Assembly (NCBI RefSeq): GCF_002087085.1
Contig: NZ_MWQY01000023.1
Coordinates: 1-57,455 of the forward strand
Direction of reading: 5' to 3'
Source: Marispirochaeta aestuarii
GTDB taxonomy: Bacteria; Spirochaetota; Spirochaetia; JC444; Marispirochaetaceae
Length of the DNA stretch: 57,455 nucleotides
Within the stretch, counting starts at the first letter, position 1, and every line of letters starts with the position of its first letter. Position numbers and translations under genes: made by a program. The notes below the pieces were generated by a model, which did not search any database, was not told the DNA's origin, and saw nothing but the letters and a program-made list of their open reading frames with translations. Below, piece after piece: positions 35,732-44,065 of this stretch.

Positions 35732-37069
35732 ATGTTTGACAAACTGACACGGACCTTTTCCGATGTCCTCCGACAGGTTTCCGGCAAAAGCAGCATATCC
35801 GAGAAAAACATCCAGGACGCAGTAGAGGAGATCAAGATCGCTCTGCTCGAGGCGGATGTAAATCTGCGGGTTGTCCGTCGTTTTGTCAATCATACCATCG
35901 AGGAGGCCCGGGGCGAAAAGGTATTGCGCTCGGTAAATCCCGGACAGCAGTTTATCAAGATCGTTCATGACCGGATGGTCAATCTGCTGGGATCGGAAAC
36001 CGAGGGGCTGCAGCTGAAAGGTCCGGACACCTTGAGTCCCATTCTGTTCATGGGGCTTCAGGGGTCGGGAAAAACCACTACCTGTGCCAAGCTTGCCTTA
36101 CGACTGAAAAAAGAGGGGCGTAAACCTCTCCTGGTTGCCGCCGACCTTGTACGGCCCGCTGCCGTCAAGCAGCTTCAGCTTCTGGGAGAACAGACAGGGG
36201 TCCCGGTTTTTGCTGTCGAGGGGGAGAAAAAACCGGTAAAGGTCGTCAAACAGGCCCTGAGCTTCGCGAAGAAGAACAGCTTCAATACGATGATCGTCGA
36301 CACTTCCGGACGTATGCATCTGGACGACGATCTTATGAAGGAGATTCAGGAGATCAACTCCGTATTGAAGCCCGTTGAAGGTCTGCTGGTTGCGGACGCA
36401 ATGACGGGGCAGCAGGCGGTGGAGATCGCCAAAGAGTTTAACGAGCGGGTAGGTATTACCGGAGTCATCCTTTCCAAGTTTGATTCCGATACCCGGGGCG
36501 GTGCCGCCCTCTCCCTGAAGAGCGTTACTAAAAAGCCGATAAAGTATGTCGGTGTGGGTGAAAAGATCGATGAGCTGGAGCAGTTTCATCCTGACCGGAT
36601 GGCCTCGCGCATCCTTGGAATGGGTGATGTTGTCTCCCTGGTCGAGAAAGCCCAGGAGACGATCCAGGAGGAAGAGGCCGAGGAGCTCCAAAAGAAGCTG
36701 CAAAGCTCCACTTTTACCCTGCAGGATTACCTGGAACAGTTTACAAGAATAAAAAAAATGGGTAGTCTGCAATCTCTTGTCGAGATGATTCCGGGAATGA
36801 AGGGAAATATCGACGAGGATGCTTTGAACAGCAAGGAGATGAAGAAGGAAGAGGCGATAATACTGTCCATGACTCTTCAGGAACGTCATAATCACCGCAT
36901 TATCGGTCCTTCCCGGCGAAAAAGGATTGCCTCGGGAAGCGGTACGTCGGTTTTTGACGTTAATCGTCTTTTGAAGAAGTTTGATAAAATGCGTCTGATG
37001 ATGAAGAAAATGACAAAGAACAAGAAGCTTCAGGCTCAGATGCTTTCACAGTTCAATGGTAATATATAG
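35732..37069 (+). CDS. ffh: Signal recognition particle protein
   Basis: A 445-residue SRP54 GTPase that, with 4.5S RNA, targets ribosomes making membrane proteins to FtsY. The N domain is about 1-85; the G domain has GLQGSGKTTTCAKLA, DTSGRMHLD, SKFDSDTRGGAAL and YVGVGEKIDELEQF; the C-terminal M domain is rich in Met and basic residues (MRLMMKKMTKNKKLQAQM). First gene of a run with rpsP, khpA, rimM, trmD and rplS, an order widely conserved in bacteria. Confidence 0.96.
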   Translation: MFDKLTRTFSDVLRQVSGKSSISEKNIQDAVEEIKIALLEADVNLRVVRRFVNHTIEEARGEKVLRSVNPGQQFIKIVHDRMVNLLGSETEGLQLKGPDTLSPILFMGLQGSGKTTTCAKLALRLKKEGRKPLLVAADLVRPAAVKQLQLLGEQTGVPVFAVEGEKKPVKVVKQALSFAKKNSFNTMIVDTSGRMHLDDDLMKEIQEINSVLKPVEGLLVADAMTGQQAVEIAKEFNERVGITGVILSKFDSDTRGGAALSLKSVTKKPIKYVGVGEKIDELEQFHPDRMASRILGMGDVVSLVEKAQETIQEEEAEELQKKLQSSTFTLQDYLEQFTRIKKMGSLQSLVEMIPGMKGNIDEDALNSKEMKKEEAIILSMTLQERHNHRIIGPSRRKRIASGSGTSVFDVNRLLKKFDKMRLMMKKMTKNKKLQAQMLSQFNGNI

Positions 37070-37101
37070 CTTAAGCGTTCGATTATAGACAGGAGGATCG
37101 A

Positions 37102-37353
37102 GTGAGCGTTAAGATCAGATTGAAAAGGTTCGGCACAAAGAAGAGGCCGTACTACCGGATTGTTGTAATGGATTCCCGCGCACCCCGGGACGGCCGCGCT
37201 ATCGAAGAGGTCGGACTGTATCACCCTATCGAAGTGGAAGAGAAACAGTTGAGCATCAAGGAAGAGCGTATCCGTGAGTGGATTTCCAAGGGGGCTCGTC
37301 CTACAGACACTGTTAAGCGGCTTCTGAATAAGCTGAACCTCTACATGAAATAA
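37102..37353 (+). CDS. rpsP: Ribosomal protein bS16
   Basis: An 83-residue small-subunit protein: [32 protein letters not shown]-type centre ([12 protein letters not shown]), and [15 protein letters not shown]. Start is GTG 37102 with AGGAGGATCGA upstream. Confidence 0.97.
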   Translation: MSVKIRLKRFGTKKRPYYRIVVMDSRAPRDGRAIEEVGLYHPIEVEEKQLSIKEERIREWISKGARPTDTVKRLLNKLNLYMK

Positions 37354-37392
37354 GGGTCGCGGAACAACAGATAAACAAGCAAGGATTATTGC

Positions 37393-37626
37393 GTGGAAAA
37401 AGATCTCGTTGAGTATATTGCGAAATCTCTCGTGGACGACCCTGCTGAGGTCGTAGTCAATGTTATCGAAGGTGAGAAGTCCACTATTCTGGAACTGAGG
37501 GTCTCTCCCGACGATATCGGTAAAGTCATCGGTAAGCACGGTCGGATTGCCAAAGCTGTTCGAACGATACTGAGCGCTGCAGCGACGAAGACCGGCAAGA
37601 GGATCGTACTGGAAATTCTCGATTAA
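37393..37626 (+). CDS. khpA: KH-domain RNA-binding protein
   Basis: A 77-residue single-KH protein. The GxxG loop is in [16 protein letters not shown]. In other bacteria KhpA (with KhpB) binds many RNAs and affects cell elongation and division. GTG start at 37393; its TAA overlaps the rimM ATG by one base. Confidence 0.95.
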   Translation: MEKDLVEYIAKSLVDDPAEVVVNVIEGEKSTILELRVSPDDIGKVIGKHGRIAKAVRTILSAAATKTGKRIVLEILD

Positions 37627-38129
37627 TGGAACGGATTACCGTCGCGCGGATCGGCAAAACCCATGGTGTAAAAGGCTACGTCAAGGTGAACAGCTTCTCC
37701 GGAAGCTACGATCATTTTGGCGACATCGAAGAGGGTACCCTGGTTTTCCGGCACGGTAAGGAGATCTCCGTTCGAATCGAGGAAGTCGTCCCTTTCGGCG
37801 ACCGGGTGCTGCTGAAGTTTGTCGGCTACGATTCTCCGGAAGCCGCCCGTACTTTAACGGGCGGGGAGCTCTGGGTCGATAAAAAGCATGCCGCCCCGCT
37901 GGGAAAGGACGAATACTATATCGCCGATCTCAAAGGCTGTTCGGTTTTTTTTGGAGATCGGGACTGCGGTTCGGTTATCGGTGTAGCCGAAACAGGTCAG
38001 GCCGACCTGTTGGAGATCAAAACCCCGGACCGGGGATTCCGTTATCTGCCCCTCAAGGACGAGTACGTCGGCGGGGTGGATACAAAGGCCGGGAGGATTG
38101 AACTGAAGGTCGACTGGATTCTGGAATGA
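37626..38129 (+). CDS. rimM: 16S rRNA processing protein
   Basis: A 167-residue maturation factor for the 30S head, which binds uS19. It has an N-terminal barrel (RIGKTHGVKGYVKVNSFSG) and a PRC-barrel C-terminal part (YYIADLKGCSVFF, then YLPLKDEYVGGVDTKAGRIE). Overlaps both khpA and trmD (ATGA). Confidence 0.95.
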   Translation: MERITVARIGKTHGVKGYVKVNSFSGSYDHFGDIEEGTLVFRHGKEISVRIEEVVPFGDRVLLKFVGYDSPEAARTLTGGELWVDKKHAAPLGKDEYYIADLKGCSVFFGDRDCGSVIGVAETGQADLLEIKTPDRGFRYLPLKDEYVGGVDTKAGRIELKVDWILE

Positions 38130-38881
38130 AGGTAAGTATCCTTACTCTTTTTCCGGAAATACTGGAGGGCTATTTTTCGTCCTCCATTATGGCGAAGGCT
38201 GTTGATCGGGGGCTTTTCTCTTACAGGCTGATCAACTTCCGGGAGTTCGCCTTCGACAGACACCGGACCTGTGATGATGCCCCCTACGGCGGCGGAGCCG
38301 GCATGGTTCTGAAGCCCGAACCGGTGGCAAAAGCCCTCGATTCGGTGGGGATCGCCGGAAAGCGGGTTATTTATCCCAGCCCCTCGGGACGATTGTTTCG
38401 CCAGTCCATGGCGGAAGAGTTCTCCCGGGAGGAAGAGCTGGTTATTATCTGCGGGCGTTACGAAGGCCTGGATCAGCGCATAATTGACCGTTATGTCGAT
38501 GATGAGGTCTGTGTCGGTGATTATGTGCTCTCTTCGGGAGAAGTGGCGGCCATGGTCATAACAGATGCGGTGTATCGTCTGCGGGAGGGGATAATAAGTG
38601 CCGAGTCCCTGGAGGAGGAGAGCTTCTCCGACGGACTGCTCGAGTATCCCCATTACACGCGCCCTGAAGTCTTTGAGGGCGAAAAGGTGCCGGAGATTCT
38701 GTTGTCCGGGCATCATGAAAAGATACGGGAATGGCGAATGCGGCAGCGTCTGGCAAAGACCCTGCGAAACCGTCCGGATCTGCTTGAGAACAGGAACCTC
38801 GATGACGGGGAAAAGAGACTGTTAGAGGAACTGCGAGAAAAACAGGAAATCAGGGAGGAGAGAACCCATGAATACCATTAA
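38126..38881 (+). CDS. trmD: tRNA (guanine-N1)-methyltransferase
   Basis: A 251-residue SPOUT-class enzyme making m1G37. Knot residues are in the blocks [34 protein letters not shown], and SLGDYVLS-like [15 protein letters not shown]. The C-terminal domain binds tRNA. Starts in the last four bases of rimM; its end overlaps rplS by 14 bp. Confidence 0.96.
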   Translation: MKVSILTLFPEILEGYFSSSIMAKAVDRGLFSYRLINFREFAFDRHRTCDDAPYGGGAGMVLKPEPVAKALDSVGIAGKRVIYPSPSGRLFRQSMAEEFSREEELVIICGRYEGLDQRIIDRYVDDEVCVGDYVLSSGEVAAMVITDAVYRLREGIISAESLEEESFSDGLLEYPHYTRPEVFEGEKVPEILLSGHHEKIREWRMRQRLAKTLRNRPDLLENRNLDDGEKRLLEELREKQEIREERTHEYH

Positions 38882-39245
38882 TGCCATTGAAGCTGAACAG
38901 ATGAAGGAAAATATCGACGAGTTCCGCATTGGCGATACCGTTAAGGTCCACTTTAAGATTGTCGAAGGAACAACCGAGCGTGTTCAGATCTTCGAAGGTG
39001 TTGTAATTGCCAAAAACAACAGCGGAATCCGTAAAACCTTCACCGTCAGGAAGATTTCCTACGGCGTGGGTGTGGAGCGTGTATTCCCCCTTCACTCGCC
39101 ACGGGTAGAGAGGGTCGAGGTTGTACGCCGCGGCCGTGTTCGCCGTGCCAAGCTGTACTACCTGAGAAGCAGAGTGGGTAAGGCTGCCAAGGTTACCGAA
39201 CTTATCCGGCGGAAACAGCAGAAGTCCAAGGCCGAGCAGGCCTGA
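38868..39245 (+). CDS. rplS: Ribosomal protein bL19
   Basis: A 125-residue 50S protein at the 30S-50S interface: [52 protein letters not shown], and [14 protein letters not shown]. The C-terminus has a Lys/Gln-rich tail. GGAGAGAACCC precedes ATG 38868. Confidence 0.96.
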   Translation: MNTINAIEAEQMKENIDEFRIGDTVKVHFKIVEGTTERVQIFEGVVIAKNNSGIRKTFTVRKISYGVGVERVFPLHSPRVERVEVVRRGRVRRAKLYYLRSRVGKAAKVTELIRRKQQKSKAEQA

Positions 39246-39257
39246 TCCGCTGCCTTT

Positions 39258-40235
39258 ATGATCAGCCCAGTCCGCGGTACGCTGAGCTTCAGCGGCGGTG
39301 GACCTGGTCCGATATTCCGGTCCGGGCGCTTACTGACGGTTATCGTCCGTCAGAGTGGAACCCGGGGGCTGATTATCGAAGCTGACGGAAAACGTTTCAG
39401 AGTCTCATCAAATATCCCCTTACAGAAAGGGGATGTTTTTGTGTCCAGGGTAGAAAACGGACCCCGGGGAATATTCCTGAAGATCCTCGAGAGTCCCGGA
39501 GATTATTCTTCCACAGACGTCCACCGGCTTTCTGAATTGATGCGTCAGGAACCGGAACTCGTTCGCGCCCTGATTCGTTCAGGACTTTCCCTGAACGATG
39601 AGAACATCAAGCGGTATCGGCGCTTTGTAAGCGAAAAAAAAGGCAGGGAACGGGAGGAGTATGCCAGGTATCTGACTCTCCTGGACGAAAAAAACATGCT
39701 GCCTTTGCTGGAGCCGGAAACACCGGATTTTTTGAAGGATAAAGAGGAACAGGATACACCGGAAAGCAAGGATACATGGAGGGATGTTTCCGTCGATCCC
39801 ACCGGTATACGCGGGATTCTGCTGAGAAAATCCTCTTCTGTGACCGAAACTGCCCTGTTCAATCATAAAAAGAGCGGCAAAAAAGATCATTGGATGAAAA
39901 TTCCCATGCGCCTGAAAATAGGAGAAAAGGTATTGTCCGGTGAACTTCGGCTGAGGATCGGTCTTTCCGAACGGGTCCTTCTGGATGGAATACTGAAACT
40001 TGTTGACGAGTCTGCCAACCCCGGGGAGTCCTGGGTCTTCGGAATTTCGGATACCCCTGAACGGTCCTTCTATCTTATCGAGCATCCTCCGGTGGATAAG
40101 GAAAAACTGGCAGGTTTTATTCAAAAAGTACGAAAACTGGGCTTCCCGTATGTCGATACTCTAAGTAGGGGAGATTTCGACGGCTTCTCTATTTCTGATA
40201 CCAAAATCCCGAGGGGTGTGGACGCACAGGCATGA
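39258..40235 (+). CDS. FliK/YlqG-like protein
   Basis: A 325-residue soluble protein. The N-terminus is a small beta barrel (GRLLTVIVRQSGTRGLIIEA, then PLQKGDVFVSRV); the middle is charged helices; the C-terminal 120 residues look like the FliK hook-length C-domain (MRLKIGEKVLSGELRLRIG). It is followed by an FlhB-C-like gene, the same pair and place as ylqG-ylqH near rplS-rnhB in Bacillus. The assignment rests on context plus weak motif likeness. Its stop overlaps the next ATG. Confidence 0.6.
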   Translation: MISPVRGTLSFSGGGPGPIFRSGRLLTVIVRQSGTRGLIIEADGKRFRVSSNIPLQKGDVFVSRVENGPRGIFLKILESPGDYSSTDVHRLSELMRQEPELVRALIRSGLSLNDENIKRYRRFVSEKKGREREEYARYLTLLDEKNMLPLLEPETPDFLKDKEEQDTPESKDTWRDVSVDPTGIRGILLRKSSSVTETALFNHKKSGKKDHWMKIPMRLKIGEKVLSGELRLRIGLSERVLLDGILKLVDESANPGESWVFGISDTPERSFYLIEHPPVDKEKLAGFIQKVRKLGFPYVDTLSRGDFDGFSISDTKIPRGVDAQA

Positions 40236-40492
40236 AGAACGCCAGGCAGGAAAGGGCTGTAAGTCTCAAGTACGATCCGGCATTACCGGCACCCTTCGTA
40301 ACTGCCAGAGCAAAGGGATTTCTCGCCCGGCGTATGGTGGAGATTGCGGAAGAATCAGGGATTCCTGTAATATCTACAGGACAGACAGCGGAGGATCTCT
40401 TTTTCCTTGAACCCGGCGAATTTATCCCTGAGTATCTTTTTGCTGTAGTTGCGGAAATATTTGCATTTATATACAGTGTACAGGAATCCTGA
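40232..40492 (+). CDS. FlhB C-terminal-domain-like protein (YlqH type)
   Basis: An 86-residue protein matching the cytoplasmic domain of FlhB without its membrane part: AVSLKYDPALPAPFVTARAKG, LARRMVEIAEESGIPVI, then IPEYLFAVVAEIFAFIYSV. The NPTH autocleavage site of full FlhB is absent, since the protein starts just after that position. It may affect the switch of flagellar export substrate, as some FlhB-X paralogues do; this is inferred. ATGA overlap with the FliK-like gene and a one-base overlap with the HD-GYP gene. Confidence 0.85.
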   Translation: MKNARQERAVSLKYDPALPAPFVTARAKGFLARRMVEIAEESGIPVISTGQTAEDLFFLEPGEFIPEYLFAVVAEIFAFIYSVQES

Positions 40493-41640
40493 TGAAAAAA
40501 ATACCAGTAGATGATCTGAAAGCCGGAATGAAGTTTGACCAGCCCGTGTATATAGACGGGGAGAATATCCTTGTGCCTGCGGAAATCCGCATTACCGAGA
40601 AGGACATTTCCCGTCTGCGAAAATGGGAAATAGAAAGTGTGCAGACCGCCGGTTCCGTTATTGACGAAGAGGAAGAGCGCAAGACAAAGGAACAGACCAT
40701 CCACGATCTCAAGGAGTCCCGCACCTACAAGGAGCTCCTGCAGATCTACCTGGCCGCTATAAAACAGATAAATGTTCTCTTTGCGACAATGAAGCAGGGA
40801 AGAAGGGTTACCACCAGGGAATTCAACAAGGTAGCGGAACTGCTGTTTCAGACCGTTAAACGGTGCCCGACGGAAATGACCGGGATAACTATCCGGACAG
40901 ACAAGAACCATCAGGGACTGGCGGTCAGTTCCGTAAACTGTGCGATTCTCGCACTGGTAACCGGAATAAACCTTAAACTGGATAATACCAAGTTGCACAG
41001 TCTGGCGGTTGGAGCGCTTCTCCACGATATCGGAATGCTCAAGATGCCGGATGCGATTCTCAACAAGACAGGTGATCTGCACGAAGCGGAATATAAAACC
41101 ATATATACCCACACGGTTCACTCCTACAACGTCATTACAAAAGAACTGGGATACCCTGAGGATATAGGTCTTATCGCATTGCAGCATCATGAACGGTGGG
41201 ACGGAAAGGGGTATCCTCATCAGATTTCCGGTGAACAGATTTATATCCTGGCCCGTGTCGTGTCCCTGGTGGATTCTTTTGAGGCGATGGTGAGGGATAA
41301 GCCCTACCGGGACTCCATGATTGGCTACAGCGCCATGAGACAGATTCTCAACGATAATTCCAGGCGTTTCGACAGCAGCATAGTCAAGGTGTTTCTCAAG
41401 AGTATGGGTATCTACCCCCTGGGGAGTGTGGTTATTCTGAATGATGGTTCAATAGGAAGTGTGGTCCGTACCCATGCATCCGTGCCTCTCAGACCGGTTG
41501 TCAGAATCCTGATGGACAGCGACGGCAAGCGGTATGAAAACGATGATGGTGAAACCATCGATCTTCTTGAAACTAAAACCCTTTTTATAGTACGGGCTAT
41601 AAATCCCAGGGAGCTGGGAAACAGGCAGGAGAACAGATGA
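40492..41640 (+). CDS. HD-GYP domain protein with altered first histidine
   Basis: A 382-residue protein of the HD-GYP class, which hydrolyses cyclic di-GMP. It has an N-terminal DUF3391-like part (KKIPVDDLKAGMKFDQPVYI), the HD dyad in LLHDIGML (H178, D179) and HHERWDGKGYP (H232-E234), then a C-terminal barrel. The upstream metal histidine, usual in H-S-V-N, reads S-S-V-N (Ser146). A changed ligand could reduce activity or make it a sensor. It sits in the ribosomal/flagellar operon and overlaps both neighbours. Confidence 0.88.
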   Translation: MKKIPVDDLKAGMKFDQPVYIDGENILVPAEIRITEKDISRLRKWEIESVQTAGSVIDEEEERKTKEQTIHDLKESRTYKELLQIYLAAIKQINVLFATMKQGRRVTTREFNKVAELLFQTVKRCPTEMTGITIRTDKNHQGLAVSSVNCAILALVTGINLKLDNTKLHSLAVGALLHDIGMLKMPDAILNKTGDLHEAEYKTIYTHTVHSYNVITKELGYPEDIGLIALQHHERWDGKGYPHQISGEQIYILARVVSLVDSFEAMVRDKPYRDSMIGYSAMRQILNDNSRRFDSSIVKVFLKSMGIYPLGSVVILNDGSIGSVVRTHASVPLRPVVRILMDSDGKRYENDDGETIDLLETKTLFIVRAINPRELGNRQENR

Positions 41641-41996
41641 ATCGGTCACAGCAGGGCAGGTCGGGAGAACAGGAAGCAGCCTGTTATCTGCAGAACCTGG
41701 GGCATGATATTGTTACACGGAACTACTCTGCCCGAAACGGAGAAATCGATCTGATAACCAGCCTTGATGAACGTCTCCATTTTGTGGAGGTTAAGAAATG
41801 GATTCTACCCCGGGAAAATCTCGAGTTTTCCATAAACCGGCGTAAAATTCACCGAATCAGACGTACCGCCGAGGATTTTCTCGCAAAGAACAGCAGATTC
41901 CGGAATTGGGAAAAACAGTTTGACGTGGTATATATATCAGAAACGGACCGCTGCGTGCATTACATACCCCAGGCCTTTGAAGGTGGAGCAGAATGA
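41637..41996 (+). CDS. yraN: UPF0102/YraN family nuclease-like protein
   Basis: A 119-residue PD-(D/E)xK-fold protein: GRSGEQEAACYLQNLGHDIV, NGEIDLI, FVEVKKW (E-x-K), then RRKIHRIRRTAEDFL. The family has endonuclease-like residues but an unsettled role. ATGA overlaps at both ends, so it is tightly coupled. Confidence 0.92.
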   Translation: MNRSQQGRSGEQEAACYLQNLGHDIVTRNYSARNGEIDLITSLDERLHFVEVKKWILPRENLEFSINRRKIHRIRRTAEDFLAKNSRFRNWEKQFDVVYISETDRCVHYIPQAFEGGAE

Positions 41997-42136
41997 TAAG
42001 AATCGCAAAGCCAACGGATCCAAAAAAGATAGCCGAATTGAAAAAGAAGATTAACGATAAAAAGTATCTGGATGCAGCTATACAAACCCTAGCTCATACA
42101 ATAACCAAAGAAATTCTGCACATCGACGAGGTATGA
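41993..42136 (+). CDS. 47-residue protein in the ffh operon
   Basis: ATG 41993 overlaps the yraN stop (ATGA), and the TGA at 42134-42136 lies 3 bp before the next gene. GGTGGAGCAGA precedes the start. The product begins MIRIAKPTDPKKIAELKKK and ends TKEILHIDEV: charged, helix-forming, without a membrane segment. The perfect fit between two coupled genes argues that it is real. Family unknown; the terminal acidic part resembles some anti-sigma FlgM-like peptides only superficially. Confidence 0.7.
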   Translation: MIRIAKPTDPKKIAELKKKINDKKYLDAAIQTLAHTITKEILHIDEV

Positions 42137-42139
42137 TCA

Positions 42140-42544
42140 ATGGACCAGGAAAACCGGAATAAGAATGCCAGCCAGAAGTCAGGCGGTCGCTCCCGATCTT
42201 CTCAGCGGGGAAAAAGAAGGGGAGGAAGAGGCGGTTCGAATAAGCGCTATTATTCCGAGTGCCCTATCTGCGGCAAGGGCGTACGGGACCTCCTTACGGC
42301 GGTTGCCTGGGGGGATGAGCGAAAACCGAGCCATTTTGACTGTGTTCTCAAGGCAATAGCGGATCAGGAAGATGTTCAGGGGAAAGAAAAGGTCGTATAC
42401 CTGGGGGCCGGGAGTTTCGGCATAGTCAAATTCCGCTCCGGGACGGGATCTTCTCCCCGTTTTACCGTCCGCAAGAGGGTTCAGCTTGAAGAGAAGGAAG
42501 AAAAACTGGACTGGCGAAAAAAGGTCAGCAGGGATATCAGATAA
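42140..42544 (+). CDS. Basic zinc-finger protein of unknown function
   Basis: A 134-residue protein. The N-terminal 38 residues are Arg/Gly/Ser-rich (RSSQRGKRRGGRGGSNKRYY) like RGG RNA-binding tails. CPICGKGV at about 41-48 with HFDC near 66-69 forms a probable CxxC-HxxC zinc site. The C-terminal part is beta-rich and then basic (FTVRKRVQLEEKEEKLDWRK). Last gene of the ffh operon; RNA or ribosome binding is a reasonable guess. Confidence 0.72.
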   Translation: MDQENRNKNASQKSGGRSRSSQRGKRRGGRGGSNKRYYSECPICGKGVRDLLTAVAWGDERKPSHFDCVLKAIADQEDVQGKEKVVYLGAGSFGIVKFRSGTGSSPRFTVRKRVQLEEKEEKLDWRKKVSRDIR

Positions 42545-42550
42545 GAAAAA

Positions 42551-42579
42551 AAACGGCTGCAGAAAGCAGCCGTTTTTTT
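42551..42579. terminator. Intrinsic terminator after the ffh operon
   Basis: AAACGGCTGC (42551-42560), loop AGAAA, GCAGCCGTTT then T run to 42579; an A run precedes the left arm. It can serve both the ffh operon and the convergent HEAT-repeat gene. Confidence 0.88.
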
Positions 42580-42597
42580 GTCGGTAACGCAGAATGT

Positions 42598-43323
42598 TCA
42601 GTTCTGTTCCCGCATGAGAGAGATTACCTGGTAGGCTTTTTCCTTGACCGGACGGATGTAGTTCCCGTTCTGAGCTATCTGAACAACAGCAGCATAAACC
42701 TGGCGGTTGTTGTTGGTGGAACCGTTCTTTTCTATGAGCTTCTGGATGGCTAAAAGTGATGCGTGGGCGAAATTGTCGTTCGGGACCATCTGGTCCTGAT
42801 TCTGAAGTGCGAAGGCTATGGCGCGGCTTACCTCACCCTCTTCATCTATACCGATTGTGCCGAGTGCATAGGCTGCTTCCGCAAGTACGACAGGATCGTC
42901 ATCGGTCTTCAGAACATTCAGAAGGGTATCCTTCGAGTTTTCTCCCCCAAGCTCTCCAAGAAGCCTGCAGGCTTCACGGCGAACGGTGGGAAAATAGTTC
43001 ACGGTCCTGTTGTTTTCCCTTACGATCCGGCTGATTCCCTCTTCAGAGAGGTAATCCAGTACAAAGTGGGCCCCGGGATCACCGGTACCGAAAGAACCGT
43101 CCTTGATTGACTCCTCAAGCATGTTGAGAGACATCAGCTTCATATCCCGGTCATCGAGGAAGGCCATTTCCCGCATGATCATAATATCGCCGCTTTGAAG
43201 ATACAGTTCCTCGATGGTTGCCGTTTTTTCCCTGGGAACGGTCTGCTCCGATTCCTGTGCAGATACCGCGGACAGGGCAAAGAGGACCAGAAGAAGAACA
43301 GTAACTGTAGACTTGCTTTTCAT
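42598..43323 (-). CDS. Exported HEAT-repeat-like protein
   Basis: A 241-residue protein with a signal peptide (STVTVLLLVLFALSAVSA). The mature part has helical repeats of HEAT type: VRREACRLLGELGGENSKD followed by PVVLAEAAYALGTIGIDE, and another pair near the C-terminus. Such repeats bind partners; no enzyme motif is seen. Likely a periplasmic scaffold. It shares the bidirectional terminator with the ffh operon. Confidence 0.78.
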   Translation of the reverse strand: MKSKSTVTVLLLVLFALSAVSAQESEQTVPREKTATIEELYLQSGDIMIMREMAFLDDRDMKLMSLNMLEESIKDGSFGTGDPGAHFVLDYLSEEGISRIVRENNRTVNYFPTVRREACRLLGELGGENSKDTLLNVLKTDDDPVVLAEAAYALGTIGIDEEGEVSRAIAFALQNQDQMVPNDNFAHASLLAIQKLIEKNGSTNNNRQVYAAVVQIAQNGNYIRPVKEKAYQVISLMREQN

Positions 43324-43391
43324 TGTAACTCCCTGCTCTCAAAATCAATATAAAATATCGTTATGTAATACAAGATATACAATACAGTATA

Positions 43392-43961
43392 TCACTGCCA
43401 GAGGGCAATCTTCCAGCCCTCTCCGTCGTTTGCAAGATAGTAGAGGATCACCGGAGTGTCGTTTACTATACTGTACGCCAACAGATGGTTCTCATCAATA
43501 AATTCTATTTTGTCGAGGGTTGCCTCTTCCCGGCTGCCGACTACAATATAGAGAAAATAGTCACGCAGACTGCGTAAACGAAGTTCGTAGCGATACTTCT
43601 TTCTCAGATCATCGGAAATCTCCCTGAGAACAGCGGGATCTGAGTAATGTTCCCGATATTCCCGGGTTAAATACTGGTTCCACTCTTCAAAGTTTTCGTT
43701 ACGGATTATCGTATTCAACCGGTCGATTAAAACCTCAACGTCGTCAAAGGTTTTTTCATAGATTTCCTGGGTAACGACAAAGTCCTCAGGTTCCCCTTCC
43801 ACAGGTTCTTCAGCGGGAGGTTCCGGTTCGGGAACTTCCTCGATGACGGCCGGTTCTACAGGTTCTGCGACTTCGGGTTCCACCGAGGCACAGCCTGCAA
43901 AGGTCAGTACAGCAAGCCCTGCGCAAAGGAAGATGAACACCCTGACAATGTTTACTTTCAT
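43392..43961 (-). CDS. Lipoprotein of unknown function
   Basis: A 189-residue protein with signal peptide and lipobox LTFAGC, then a Pro/Glu-rich spacer (about 28-60), then an alpha/beta domain (TFDDVEVLIDRLNTIIRNEN, then LLAYSIVNDTPVILYYL) like NTF2/SnoaL-type folds in secondary structure. No ribosome site before ATG 43961; the promoter places the transcript start only a few bases upstream. It is divergent from coaD. Confidence 0.78.
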   Translation of the reverse strand: MKVNIVRVFIFLCAGLAVLTFAGCASVEPEVAEPVEPAVIEEVPEPEPPAEEPVEGEPEDFVVTQEIYEKTFDDVEVLIDRLNTIIRNENFEEWNQYLTREYREHYSDPAVLREISDDLRKKYRYELRLRSLRDYFLYIVVGSREEATLDKIEFIDENHLLAYSIVNDTPVILYYLANDGEGWKIALWQ

Positions 43962-43969
43962 CGCTGATA

Positions 43970-43998
43970 AGTTTACTCGTTTGGCGATGGTTTGTCAA
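43970..43998 (-). promoter_or_regulatory. Promoter of the lipoprotein gene (near-leaderless)
   Basis: On the minus strand TTGACA (43993-43998), 17-bp spacer, TAAACT (43970-43975). The transcript would start near 43963, about 2 nt before the ATG at 43961. Confidence 0.6.
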
Positions 43999-44030
43999 AA
44001 CGAAAAAGAGAGACCGGACCTCTTTTCACA

Positions 44031-44060
44031 TTGACAATTTCTTTGCCCGCCGCGTATTAT
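44031..44060 (+). promoter_or_regulatory. Promoter of coaD (leaderless)
   Basis: TTGACA (44031-44036), an 18-bp spacer, TATTAT (44055-44060). The start of transcription would fall at about 44067, on the coaD ATG (44066). Confidence 0.65.
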
Positions 44061-44065
44061 TGCAT

